NCBI GenBank assembly: GCA_963844565.1
Contig: CAWJON010000002.1
Span: forward strand, 186,001-250,000
Direction: 5' to 3'
Length of the DNA stretch: 64,000 nucleotides
DNA from: JAFEDN01 sp963844565
GTDB lineage: Bacteria; Pseudomonadota; Gammaproteobacteria; Coxiellales; Coxiellaceae
Shown: positions 37,424-46,674 of the stretch, piece by piece
How the letters are laid out: each line of letters begins with the position of its first letter
Position numbering within the stretch: position 1 is the stretch's first letter
Notes under the pieces: generated by a model
The model's input: the letters and a program-made list of their open reading frames with translations, nothing else
What the model was told of the DNA's origin: nothing
Databases searched by the model: none
Made by a program: the position numbers and the translations under genes

Positions 37424-38788
37424 TTATTTATTTAGGAAACTTTTATTCTTGCTATAGAAAAAATAAATGATAAGACCAATGATCAACCAAGAGAAAAAGC
37501 GTAAAATGGTGACCATGGGCAAACTACAAATTAAATATAAACAGGAAATGATCCCTAAAAAAGGAATATAGGGCGAAAACGGGGTGCGAAAAGGTCTCGG
37601 TAAGTTAGGTTGGCTATGCCTTAAAATAATAACCCCTAAACAAACGGTAACAAACGCCGCTAGCGTACCGATATTGACAAGCTCAGCCAAATCTTGAATG
37701 GGTATAAAAGCTGAAAATAAGCTAATAATAATGCCGCAAAGCAGAATGATTCTTACGGGTGTTTTAGTTCTAATATGGATTTTTGAAAAAAATGCGGGTA
37801 AAAGTCCGTCGCGTGACATGGCTAAAAAAACTCGAGTCAGTCCATAATACATCACCAACATCACGGTGGTTAAACCGGCAACCGCGCCAGCGCCAATCAT
37901 TCCAGCGGCAAAACGATAACCTAATTGCAACAAGGCATAACTGATTGGCGAACTCACGTTTAATTGAGTATAGGGTATAATACCGGTCAATAGCCCTGAA
38001 ACTAATATGTAGATGAACGTACAAATAGCCAGTGAGGAGATAATAGCAATGGGCATATCTCTTTGCGGAAGGGCAGATTCTTCAGCTGCTGTCGAGACGG
38101 CGTCAAATCCGATGTAAGCAAAAAATATTAACGCAGCGCCGCCCATAATTCCCGACCAGCCAAAAGGCATAAAAGGGTGCCAATTTGCAGGATTCACATT
38201 AAACGCGGCGATAAAGATAAATAAAAATATAACGATCAATTTAATAAAGACCATTACATTATTAAATCGTGCGCTTTCTTTTACGCCTATGATAAGCAAA
38301 CTGGTGATAGCCAGTACAATGAGAAAAGCAGGAAGATTTATATATCCGCCACGGAAAGGGCCTTCCACCCAAACAGTGGGAAGGTGAATTTTTAAAGAAA
38401 TGAGCAAATCATTAATGTAGCTGCTCCATCCCACCGAAACGGTGGAAACGGATACTAAATATTCTAGCAAAAGATCCCAGCCGATCATCCAAGCAAAAAA
38501 CTCCCCAATCCCGACGTAGGCATAGCTATAGGCGCTCCCGCATCCGCCAACGCTCGAAGCTAATTCTGCATAGGCCAAAGCTGCAAAACCGCAAGCGAAA
38601 GCTGAGACAATATAAGAAAGTATAATGGAAGGGCCTGCTTGGGTAGCTGCTGCGATCCCGGTTAGCACGAAGATACCTGCGCCAATAATTGCGCCCACAC
38701 CAAATAAAGTTAAATCAAATGCGGTAAGGCATTTTTTTAAAGATTCATGTTGATGCTCAGAAACTTGGTTTGGGGATTTTTTTCGCAT
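37424..38788 (-). CDS. APC-superfamily amino acid permease (cationic amino acid transporter type)
   Basis: 454 aa with 12 hydrophobic segments. The opening GVGAIIGAGIFVLTGIAA is the conserved substrate-binding helix 1 of APC permeases, and GFDAVSTAAEE with NPxRDMPIAII-like SALPQRDMPIAI is the helix 6 region. The sequence most resembles YfnA-like/CAT-type transporters of the inner membrane, which bring in basic or neutral amino acids. Specificity cannot be told. It is the first gene downstream of the catalase gene on the same strand, but the gap and the roles do not suggest an operon. Auxotrophic intracellular bacteria depend on such permeases. Confidence 0.88.
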   Translation of the reverse strand: MRKKSPNQVSEHQHESLKKCLTAFDLTLFGVGAIIGAGIFVLTGIAAATQAGPSIILSYIVSAFACGFAALAYAELASSVGGCGSAYSYAYVGIGEFFAWMIGWDLLLEYLVSVSTVSVGWSSYINDLLISLKIHLPTVWVEGPFRGGYINLPAFLIVLAITSLLIIGVKESARFNNVMVFIKLIVIFLFIFIAAFNVNPANWHPFMPFGWSGIMGGAALIFFAYIGFDAVSTAAEESALPQRDMPIAIISSLAICTFIYILVSGLLTGIIPYTQLNVSSPISYALLQLGYRFAAGMIGAGAVAGLTTVMLVMYYGLTRVFLAMSRDGLLPAFFSKIHIRTKTPVRIILLCGIIISLFSAFIPIQDLAELVNIGTLAAFVTVCLGVIILRHSQPNLPRPFRTPFSPYIPFLGIISCLYLICSLPMVTILRFFSWLIIGLIIYFFYSKNKSFLNK

Positions 38789-38847
38789 TTATAGCACAGG
38801 GGGTAAGTCAATGATTTTAGTGAATTATTTGCTCAACGTGAGGAAAA

Positions 38848-40908
38848 CTAAATATATAGCGCTTCTCTTGGCCAGAAACGGATTTTTCCACACTTCATTA
38901 GAAAGTCTTTAACGCTGTTCTTATTGTCGAGCTTGATACAACCCTCGTCTAAGTGATCGGACAAGCCCATTTTTTTAAAACAAGTGATCACCGATTCTGT
39001 ATACCCTATAAATTTAAGATGAGAAAAAGCATCATGAATAAAATCACTCACGGCTGGGTTTTTGATTAAATCAAGGTTGTAATCTGGATCAAAAAGAATA
39101 GCAATTGCATCGTAAAGAACGGAGGGTCCACCCAATATATTTTGATTAGCATAAACCCGAGAGCCATCCGATAATTTAATTTCTCCGGCTTTCAGTGCAA
39201 TCACTTCCATAGAGGCTTTTACGTTCTTAATTTCGTCTTGCAACTGATAAAATATTGTAGCATCTGCATTATCCAGCAGAAAAATTCCTAATTTACGGCC
39301 TTGAAACTTTTCCGGACCATTTAACAAAATACTTAAAGTTGGTGATTTTGGTAAAGTGGTATTAACTGGTTTTGCCGGTGTAGCTGCAGTTGGAATTGAG
39401 GTTAAACCCAAGCCCTCAATTACTTTTTCAGCTAATCCTCGGTCTATATTCAATAAGTGCCCAACCATCTTTTCCCGAATAGTCATTGTATTTACTTTGC
39501 TTAATTCGAAAACTAACGCATTTGCTAAATGAAATTGCTCGTTGGGTGTTTGGCTGATGTAAAATTGACGAGCTTGGCTATAATGATCGGCAAAACTTGG
39601 GGATCGGGCGCGCTCTTTATTTCCAGTCAAGGTTTCGGGGTAAGAATGGAATCCTTTGTGGGGATTTTCACGCGGTCCGCCGCCTTCTTTCCATGAATTT
39701 GGTTCATAATTCGCTCGGCCTTTAGGATTAGACATTGCCATGTGCCCATCTTGTTGAAAGACCGCGAAGGGACATTTCGGGGCATTGATTGGCAAATAGG
39801 TAAAATTCGGGCTACCCAATCGTTTAATCTGTGTGTCTAAATAAGAAAAATTTCTGCCTTGTAAAAGAGGATCATTAGAGAAATCGATGCCAGGTACAAT
39901 ATTTTGGGTGCAAAATGCGACTTGCTCAGTTTCAGCAAAGAAATTATCTACACATTTATTTAATACCAGACGGCCCACACGTTGGATGGGTACTTCTTCC
40001 TCAGGAATGACTTTTGTGGCGTCTAGAATGTCAAACAGAAATTTTTCAGTGAATTCTTCATCAAATAACTGTAAACCCAATTCCCATTCTGGAAAATCTC
40101 CCTGTTGTATGGATTGCCAAAGATCACGACGATGAAAATCCGGATCAGCGCCATTAATTTTTAATGCTTCGCTCCACAGCACGGACTGCAAACCCAATTT
40201 AGGCTTCCAATGAAATTTAACAAATGTAGATTTTCCACTGGCGTTAATTAATCGAAACGTATGCACTCCAAATCCTTCCATAAAGCGAAATGAACGTGGA
40301 ATAGCACGGTCGGACATTATCCACATGATCATGTGCATACTTTCCGGCATTAAAGAAATAAAGTCCCAAAAATTATCATGGGCGGTTTGCGCTTGAGGGA
40401 AGCCAGAATCGGGTTCTTCTTTAGCAGCATGGATAAGATCTGGAAATTTGATGGCATCCTGAATAAAGAAAACCGGAATATTGTTCCCGACAATATCCCA
40501 ATTCCCTTCTTTGGTATAAAGTTTTACGGCAAAGCCTCTGACATCTCTTGCCAAATCCGCAGACCCTTTACTGCCGGCTACGGTGGAAAAACGCACAAAA
40601 GCCGGTGTTTTTTCACCAGGGCGCTGAAAGATATCTGCTGCAGTAATATCAGATAGCGAGGCATAGTTCTCGAAATAGCCATGTACGCCAAATCCACGGG
40701 CGTGAACGACACGTTCAGGGATTCGTTCATGATCGAAATGGAAGATTTTTTCACGAAGGTGCGCATCCTCTAAAAGAGTAGGTCCGCGCAAGCCTATTTT
40801 AAGTGAATTTTGATCATCGCTAACGGGAATACCCTGTTGCGTGGTTAGAGTTTGCGTGGTGTTCCCAGCTGTCTGATGAGTTTCACCACCTTTGGTTTCC
40901 TTACCCAT
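38848..40908 (-). CDS. katE: Large-subunit catalase, HPII/KatE type
   Basis: 686 aa. The clade 2 catalase core shows VVHARGFGVHGYFE (catalytic His69 by this start), FVRFSTV, the Asn segment in IVGNNIPVFFIQDA, and RNFSYLDTQIKRLG with the haem-ligand Tyr. After about residue 520 a DJ-1/PfpI-like C-terminal domain follows (GRKLGIFLLDNADATIF), as in HPII. I choose the ATG at 40908, as AAAGGAG lies 7 nt upstream of it; the ATG at 40929 would read through that site. The enzyme breaks down hydrogen peroxide in the cytosol. Many intracellular pathogens carry it against host oxidative burst. Confidence 0.95.
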   Translation of the reverse strand: MGKETKGGETHQTAGNTTQTLTTQQGIPVSDDQNSLKIGLRGPTLLEDAHLREKIFHFDHERIPERVVHARGFGVHGYFENYASLSDITAADIFQRPGEKTPAFVRFSTVAGSKGSADLARDVRGFAVKLYTKEGNWDIVGNNIPVFFIQDAIKFPDLIHAAKEEPDSGFPQAQTAHDNFWDFISLMPESMHMIMWIMSDRAIPRSFRFMEGFGVHTFRLINASGKSTFVKFHWKPKLGLQSVLWSEALKINGADPDFHRRDLWQSIQQGDFPEWELGLQLFDEEFTEKFLFDILDATKVIPEEEVPIQRVGRLVLNKCVDNFFAETEQVAFCTQNIVPGIDFSNDPLLQGRNFSYLDTQIKRLGSPNFTYLPINAPKCPFAVFQQDGHMAMSNPKGRANYEPNSWKEGGGPRENPHKGFHSYPETLTGNKERARSPSFADHYSQARQFYISQTPNEQFHLANALVFELSKVNTMTIREKMVGHLLNIDRGLAEKVIEGLGLTSIPTAATPAKPVNTTLPKSPTLSILLNGPEKFQGRKLGIFLLDNADATIFYQLQDEIKNVKASMEVIALKAGEIKLSDGSRVYANQNILGGPSVLYDAIAILFDPDYNLDLIKNPAVSDFIHDAFSHLKFIGYTESVITCFKKMGLSDHLDEGCIKLDNKNSVKDFLMKCGKIRFWPREALYI

Positions 40909-41028
40909 GTCGTCTCCTTTTGAATTCATCGAAAATTATCATGTTGAACGTGACCCGTCAATACAACTTGAGGTATTATAAATGAGAGGTAGATTATTAT
41001 CTTTTTCATTAACCATCGGAACAAACAA

Positions 41029-42114
41029 GTGTCAAGATCTTTAAAATTTTTCTCAAAATATAAAACTATTGAACTCTCTTCGCCTAAGACAATCAACAGC
41101 CTTAAAACCGCTTTGGCCTGTTTATTTGGATATCTACTCATGATTTGGACGCCTTTGCCCCAATCACAATGGATTGTTATTACCATATTGGTTGTCATGA
41201 GTGCGCAAACTAGTATTGGCAGTTTGTTTATAAAAGCCAAAATGCGTTTTTTGGGAACTGTTGTTGGCGCTGCCCTTTCGGTAATTATTATACTGACTTG
41301 CGGAACCCATGCTGTGGGGATAGGTGTAGGTTTATTTGTCGCTGCATTAATTTTTACTTATATTGCTGGGACGCCAGGCGATATTAGCTACGTTGGTACG
41401 CTAGGTTCGGTAACGGTGGCCATTATTATTTTAAATGCACAAGTAAATTTGACCATTGTTTGGGAGAGGTTTGCCGAAATTGTTTTGGGTATACTGATAT
41501 CGTTTTTGGTATCTTATTTTATATTTCCAGTGCGATCACATACTATTTTTTTAAAAAATCTTGCAAACACACTAATTTATTTACAAGAATATTTTACCAG
41601 TTGCTTTGATGAACCCATTCCAGATCTTAATCTTCCTTTACATGATTTAAATGAAAAAATTTTGGGTATATATACGCAGCAACGCCGTTTAATTCAGGAG
41701 GTAGGATTAGAATTTGGAAAAACCAGTAAAGATAAACAAAAATTACAAAAAATATTGAATGCGGAGAGAAGAGTTTATCGAGGCATTAATTTGATCTACT
41801 ACAGCCTTCATGCCACACCAACGACTTGCAAATTAATTCAATCGCTGAATGGATTCACGGAATTTAAAGTTGAGGTTGAAAAGTACTTTTTATTTTTAGC
41901 CAATTATGTGAAAAATAAGGGTCAAAACATGGATTTTAGTATGAAAGATTATGGTGAATTAATGCAGCAGGATCATCAAACCACCCATACTAATACAATT
42001 TTTCAGAATGATTCAAATGTTCATACATTTTTGTTTAGCATCCGCTTCTTCCAGGCTGAATTAAAAGAACTTCATAATGCTATTGCGCAACTTTGGATAG
42101 AAACCCAAAAGTAA
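41029..42114 (+). CDS. FUSC-family membrane protein with cytoplasmic C-terminal domain
   Basis: 361 aa. An N-terminal block of about six hydrophobic segments (residues about 25-170) with LPQSQWIVITILVVMSAQTS, KAKMRFLGTVVGAALS and a final PVRSH motif matches the FUSC/YccS-like module, followed by about 190 soluble residues. GTG start at 41029 with weak ribosome site. Known relatives export aromatic acids or other amphiphiles across the inner membrane. It is divergent from the catalase gene, about 120 bases away. A second FUSC-type protein is at 27330. No partner fusion-protein subunit is visible here. Confidence 0.72.
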   Translation: MSRSLKFFSKYKTIELSSPKTINSLKTALACLFGYLLMIWTPLPQSQWIVITILVVMSAQTSIGSLFIKAKMRFLGTVVGAALSVIIILTCGTHAVGIGVGLFVAALIFTYIAGTPGDISYVGTLGSVTVAIIILNAQVNLTIVWERFAEIVLGILISFLVSYFIFPVRSHTIFLKNLANTLIYLQEYFTSCFDEPIPDLNLPLHDLNEKILGIYTQQRRLIQEVGLEFGKTSKDKQKLQKILNAERRVYRGINLIYYSLHATPTTCKLIQSLNGFTEFKVEVEKYFLFLANYVKNKGQNMDFSMKDYGELMQQDHQTTHTNTIFQNDSNVHTFLFSIRFFQAELKELHNAIAQLWIETQK

Positions 42115-42135
42115 TGGTTCCCTTCGGCCACTTGC

Positions 42136-43398
42136 CTATTTTTTTGAAATCAAAACGTGCGTTAATCCACGCATATCATTGAATCCCGGATGCGGAATTC
42201 CTGGATCACTAAGTGAATTTTTAATTGGAGGTGGACGTTTTTTAGGTTGTTCCTCAGATTCACTGATTGGAAAGAGTAACCTTCCTTTGAGAGTCAGCGG
42301 TGCAAGAGGGGGTGGTTTGCGGTGTGCTCCAAATATTGTATGTCGGCGATGACTTTCAGTAGTCCTCAACGGCTGGTGAGAAAAAATTTTAAAAAAACGT
42401 TGTATATTTCCCGATCCATTCGAACCGATTACTGGGGTGCTAGTTGAATTCCTAATTGGAAAGTAACTGGTTCGTCGCGGTTTCTGTGCTGAGGAAATTT
42501 CTGTAAGGTTAATACTTGTTCTTGCAAATAGACTTTGTCGCCGCTGTTTGAATTCTTCAGGAACGGGAGGTGGTTTTCGAGAGTTACAATTAATCGGTTT
42601 TTCAGCAATTCTTTTTGATTCATTGGTTCTCTCAAGCCAGCTATCAGAAATTATCTTTATTTTATAAATTTTTTCTTTAAGTTTTAGAGGAGAATATTTA
42701 TAAATAGTGCTAATTAACAAAGGATATCGTGGTCCTCTTTGAATAGGTGCAATTAAAGCACTATGAAGAACAGGAGCTAAAATATTTTCATACAGGTCAG
42801 ATTGAGTCATTTCGAAACCTTCGCTGCGATATGAATAGGTTACCATTTTAATTTTTTCTAAATATTTTTCATCTCTCAATAGATCATAAAGAATCTCAGG
42901 TTTTTCATTGCTAAATAGGAGATTGATTAAATTTTGATATTTTTCAAAGTTGATGCTATAAAACAAAATAGCATTAAATTTTAAATGAATTGATCCTGTT
43001 GTGAAAGAAAGCGACAATGCCTCAACAAACACTGTTATTTCTTCTAGGCTAAGTTCATTTTTTATTTGATTAGATTCAATTGAGATTTGTTCTAATTTTT
43101 TTGATAGAGGAAATAATTCCTTAATTGGCAAATACAATTGGTCGAGTACAGTTATCAGTTCGGTTAGATCTTTAAAAGTCTGGCTTTTCCTCAAGATTTC
43201 TGCGCTATTTATACGTTTGATTTTTTGAAATTTATAATCGCATAAAGCTAGGAGTGTCCAAACTTCTTTCAAAAAGCGATTTTCTGTGTCGATAAATTCT
43301 TTTATTGCCCTATAGCATTGTTTATTCGTTGCTGATGAAACTACTTCTTTGTTTTCAGTTGGAGATAAAGCTTTGGGTATTGGTATTTCTTCTTTCAT
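42136..43398 (-). CDS. Dbl-homology (RhoGEF)-like protein with proline-rich tail, candidate effector
   Basis: 420 aa. Residues about 28-50 (AIKEFIDTENRFLKEVWTLL) match conserved region 1 of the eukaryotic DH domain (the ELxxTExxYxxxL pattern), and residues 215-235 (LIAPIQRGPRYPLLISTIYK) match conserved region 3, the core signature P-x-Q-R-x-x-x-Y-x-L-L. The helical spacing between them fits a DH domain of about 200 aa. No PH domain is visible. The tail has three proline-rich motifs (RKPPPVP at 275, RKPPPLAP at 360, KKRPPPIK at 386) that resemble SH3-binding sites. A host Rho GTPase activator recruited by SH3 proteins is a strong inference. Convergent with the FUSC gene. Confidence 0.68.
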   Translation of the reverse strand: MKEEIPIPKALSPTENKEVVSSATNKQCYRAIKEFIDTENRFLKEVWTLLALCDYKFQKIKRINSAEILRKSQTFKDLTELITVLDQLYLPIKELFPLSKKLEQISIESNQIKNELSLEEITVFVEALSLSFTTGSIHLKFNAILFYSINFEKYQNLINLLFSNEKPEILYDLLRDEKYLEKIKMVTYSYRSEGFEMTQSDLYENILAPVLHSALIAPIQRGPRYPLLISTIYKYSPLKLKEKIYKIKIISDSWLERTNESKRIAEKPINCNSRKPPPVPEEFKQRRQSLFARTSINLTEISSAQKPRRTSYFPIRNSTSTPVIGSNGSGNIQRFFKIFSHQPLRTTESHRRHTIFGAHRKPPPLAPLTLKGRLLFPISESEEQPKKRPPPIKNSLSDPGIPHPGFNDMRGLTHVLISKK

Positions 43399-43549
43399 TT
43401 TCGATATCTCCCTGTCAAAAAATGAACAAAAATAATAACTAAGCGCTTAAGACAATAATATTTTAACAAAATTAAGAAATATACTCAAAACGAGAATACA
43501 GCATCTAAGGCGTAAGATTGATTTTGGTTACTGACGCCTTAATAGGTAG

Positions 43550-44563
43550 CTAAAGTGTTTTTGGAGGCATTCCATAACGTTTACTCAGCTCAAGATTTAG
43601 CTCCAGGACATTAATGAATTTTTCGCCAGAAATTCCAGCAAATGGTGCACGAGCATTTTTGTGAAGCATTAATTGAATTTCTTTTCGGACATCGTCGGGA
43701 TTGCGTTTTAAATCCGATGCCCATTGCAGGGCAACACGATCAAGCTGATAGTTAGCATTTTGCAGGGTAATATGAGGATCTAACCCGGAAGCTGAGGTTA
43801 GCACCATGTCACCAGGAACATTCTGTAGTGCCACTTGGGGATGATCCTGCCGCCACATATCAAAAAAAATAGACTGGATTTCCGGGCCTGAACTAACGGG
43901 TTCCATGATGATTATTTGTTTTCCCTCAGCGCCTTCGTGTATCGAAATTCGAGGAAATTTACTTGGATTTTCTTGAGAGAAGTTTTCAAAGAATAGTACG
44001 GCAGGGTCACTAGCCTTGCCTAATGAACTGTCATTTGAGGAACTGATAATTGAAGCATGTGATATTAGCCATTCATTAAAGTAAGCTTTATGATTGGCAT
44101 CAGAATCTAACCAGGCTTTAGCTAATGTCGGGTGCAGATTCGCCCATTTTGACACAATATGTGGGGAATTTTGAAATAGATCTTGCTGAAACCAACTTTC
44201 GATATCTGCTCCGATTAATTGCCCAGCCTTTGGGCCGTTACCAAAACGCACAATGGGTCCCAATGTGTGAGCGACCCGATCGCGTAATGCGTAATTGGAA
44301 GCTGCTAACGTTGAAGAAGCAGAGGCCGAAGCATCATAGGCAGCTGCTGAGGGACGAGATTGAAAAAACTCATTTTGTGTGAATGATTGCCCGATGAGAC
44401 GAGATCCTAATGGTTTGCCTTGATTGTTAAACAACAAACTGCCATGGGCTTGCGATGGAAAAAAAAGTTCTCCCACGCTCCATAATGCCAAAGGATAAAT
44501 ACCGCAACAAATAATTACTGAAAACAACAACAGTAAAAAACTTTTTGCAAAATATTGCCGCAT
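43550..44563 (-). CDS. kdpC: KdpC, potassium-transporting ATPase subunit C, long form
   Basis: 337 aa. It has the N-terminal membrane helix, the LFFPSQAHGSLLF segment, ASASASSTLAASN with the conserved Asn, SGLDPHITLQNANYQLDRVA and a final VNVLELNLEL-like end, all KdpC hallmarks. KdpC is normally about 190-200 aa; here about 140 extra residues (roughly 95-240) lie between the N-terminal part and the SGLDPH segment, including a WFQQDLF and a WANLHPTLAKAWL segment. KdpC helps assemble the complex and affects ATP affinity. It is the last gene of kdpFABC, with a 2-base gap after KdpB. Confidence 0.9.
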   Translation of the reverse strand: MRQYFAKSFLLLLFSVIICCGIYPLALWSVGELFFPSQAHGSLLFNNQGKPLGSRLIGQSFTQNEFFQSRPSAAAYDASASASSTLAASNYALRDRVAHTLGPIVRFGNGPKAGQLIGADIESWFQQDLFQNSPHIVSKWANLHPTLAKAWLDSDANHKAYFNEWLISHASIISSSNDSSLGKASDPAVLFFENFSQENPSKFPRISIHEGAEGKQIIIMEPVSSGPEIQSIFFDMWRQDHPQVALQNVPGDMVLTSASGLDPHITLQNANYQLDRVALQWASDLKRNPDDVRKEIQLMLHKNARAPFAGISGEKFINVLELNLELSKRYGMPPKTL

Positions 44564-44565
44564 TT

Positions 44566-46665
44566 CTAGCTCACCAAATGTAAATGGGTTAGTACAAAAT
44601 CAATTAATTTAATTCCAATAAAAGGAAGAATGACACCGCCTAGTCCCCAAATTAATAGATTTCTGCGCAGCAATGCTTCGGCGCCTGAAGTGCGATAACG
44701 AACACCTTTTAATGCAATCGGAATGAGAGTGGGAATGATGAGTGCATTGAAAATCACTGCTGACAAGATGGCTGAAGTTGGCGAATGTAAATGCATAATA
44801 TTGAGTGTTTTTAGCCAAGGCAAAGTACCGGCAAACAACGCAGGAATAATAGCAAAATATTTTGCTACGTCATTGGCAATGGAAAATGTTGTCAACGCGC
44901 CGCGAGTAATCAATAATTGCTTGCCAATTTCCACGACTTCTATCACTTTAGTTGGATCGCTATCTAAATCAACCATATTAGCGGCTTCTTTTGCTGCCTG
45001 TGTACCGGCATTCATTGCCACCCCAACATCTGCTTGTGCTAAAGCAGGCGCATCATTGGTGCCATCTCCCATCATGGCCACCAATTTACCTGAAGCTTGT
45101 TCCCGACGAATATAATCCAGTTTAGTTTTAGGGGTGGCTTCTGCAAGGAAATCATCCACGCCTGCTTGCGCCGCAATCGCCGCTGCGGTCAGGGGGTTAT
45201 CTCCGGTAATCATTACCGTCCGTAATCCCATTTGCCTCAGTCGGGTAAAACGTTCGTGTATATGGGGTTTTAGGATATCTTCTAAGACCACGAGACCGAC
45301 AATATGACCTCCTTCAGCAACTATTAACGGTGTTGCGCCTTTTTTAGCAACGCTATGAACCATAGCATCCAATTCAACTGGTATTGAACCATGATTTTTT
45401 TCAACCCATTTAATCATAGCATCAAATGCGCCTTTTCGGATTTGTTGACCATTTTCTAAATCTATTCCGCTCATGCGGGTGTGTGCTGAGAAAGCAATAA
45501 ATTTTGCTGCTGCAGGCGAAGTAATCGTTTGTTTACTCTCTTTTTCAAATAATTTAACAATGCTTTTTCCTTCAGGGGTTTCGTCGGCAATGGATGCTAA
45601 TGCAGCCAATTGAGCTAAATCTGTTTGCGAGTATTTTCCTAGAGGTGAAAATGCGGTAGCGCTGCGATTGCCAATCGTTATCGTTCCAGTTTTATCTAAT
45701 AAAACGACATCAACATCACCAGCCAATTCCACAGATTGACCGCTTTTAGCAATGATATTGGCTTGTAATGCGCGATCCATTCCAGCGATGCCAATCGCAG
45801 CCAGTAATGAACCAATGGTGGTGGGAATCAAACAAACCAAGAGCGCTATGAGTGTTGGCACGTCTGTTCCTAAACTTTTTATTCCGCTAATTCCTAAATA
45901 ATTCATCATGTATTGTTCTGTGTTCCACGCTATAGCCCATAACGGAATCACTATAATTAAAAAAATGAGAGAAAAAGCGGATAAAACTAGCAATAAAGCA
46001 ATTTCATTTGGCGATCGTTGGCGAATGGCCCCTTCGACTAATGCAATCATTTTGTCAAGAAATGACTCTCCTGGATTATTGGTGATTTTCACAATAATTT
46101 GATCAGACAAAACAAAGGTACCGCCAGTTACACTGGATCGATCGCCACCTGCTTCGCGAATTACAGGCGCTGACTCTCCGGTAATCGCGGATTCATCTAC
46201 TGAAGCAAATCCTTCGATAATTTCACCATCTCCAGGAATAAGTTGACCTGCTTCAACCACAATACGATCATTTTTTCGTAATTCTCCTGAAGATATTTGT
46301 TTTTTGTTACCCTGTAAATCCAAACGATACGCAATCGTATCGCGGCGAGCTTTTCTTAGCGAATCTGCCTGTGCTTTACCGCGTGCCTCTGCAAATGCGG
46401 TAGCAAAATTCGCAAACAAAATAGTCAGTAATAGCCAAACATCAATGCCTATAAAATAGCTGAGTGGTACTATGCTGGTCGGTTTAAAAATACCGGCGAT
46501 GATAAAAACCAAAGTGAGCAGCATACCAACCTCAACCACAAACATGACTGGGTTTTTCCATTGAATGTCGGGACGAAGCATGATGACCGATTGTTTTAAA
46601 GCACAAACTACCGTTTCTTTTTCCAGTAAATGTTTGGGTTTAATGCGGCGATAGGGCGTTTCCAC
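44566..46665 (-). CDS. kdpB: KdpB, catalytic P-type ATPase subunit
   Basis: 699 aa, the usual length. The phosphorylation site is DKTGTIT, the actuator has TGESAPV, and the hinge has GDGTNDAPALAQ. Membrane segments flank these in the P1A order. It couples ATP hydrolysis to K+ import by KdpA. The start is a GTG with GAGGAG 6 nt upstream. It follows kdpA with a 9-base gap and precedes kdpC with a 2-base gap, so all are translated from one message. No kdpD/kdpE sensor pair is in the window, so regulation is unknown. Confidence 0.97.
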   Translation of the reverse strand: METPYRRIKPKHLLEKETVVCALKQSVIMLRPDIQWKNPVMFVVEVGMLLTLVFIIAGIFKPTSIVPLSYFIGIDVWLLLTILFANFATAFAEARGKAQADSLRKARRDTIAYRLDLQGNKKQISSGELRKNDRIVVEAGQLIPGDGEIIEGFASVDESAITGESAPVIREAGGDRSSVTGGTFVLSDQIIVKITNNPGESFLDKMIALVEGAIRQRSPNEIALLLVLSAFSLIFLIIVIPLWAIAWNTEQYMMNYLGISGIKSLGTDVPTLIALLVCLIPTTIGSLLAAIGIAGMDRALQANIIAKSGQSVELAGDVDVVLLDKTGTITIGNRSATAFSPLGKYSQTDLAQLAALASIADETPEGKSIVKLFEKESKQTITSPAAAKFIAFSAHTRMSGIDLENGQQIRKGAFDAMIKWVEKNHGSIPVELDAMVHSVAKKGATPLIVAEGGHIVGLVVLEDILKPHIHERFTRLRQMGLRTVMITGDNPLTAAAIAAQAGVDDFLAEATPKTKLDYIRREQASGKLVAMMGDGTNDAPALAQADVGVAMNAGTQAAKEAANMVDLDSDPTKVIEVVEIGKQLLITRGALTTFSIANDVAKYFAIIPALFAGTLPWLKTLNIMHLHSPTSAILSAVIFNALIIPTLIPIALKGVRYRTSGAEALLRRNLLIWGLGGVILPFIGIKLIDFVLTHLHLVS

Positions 46666-46674
46666 AGAATCTCC

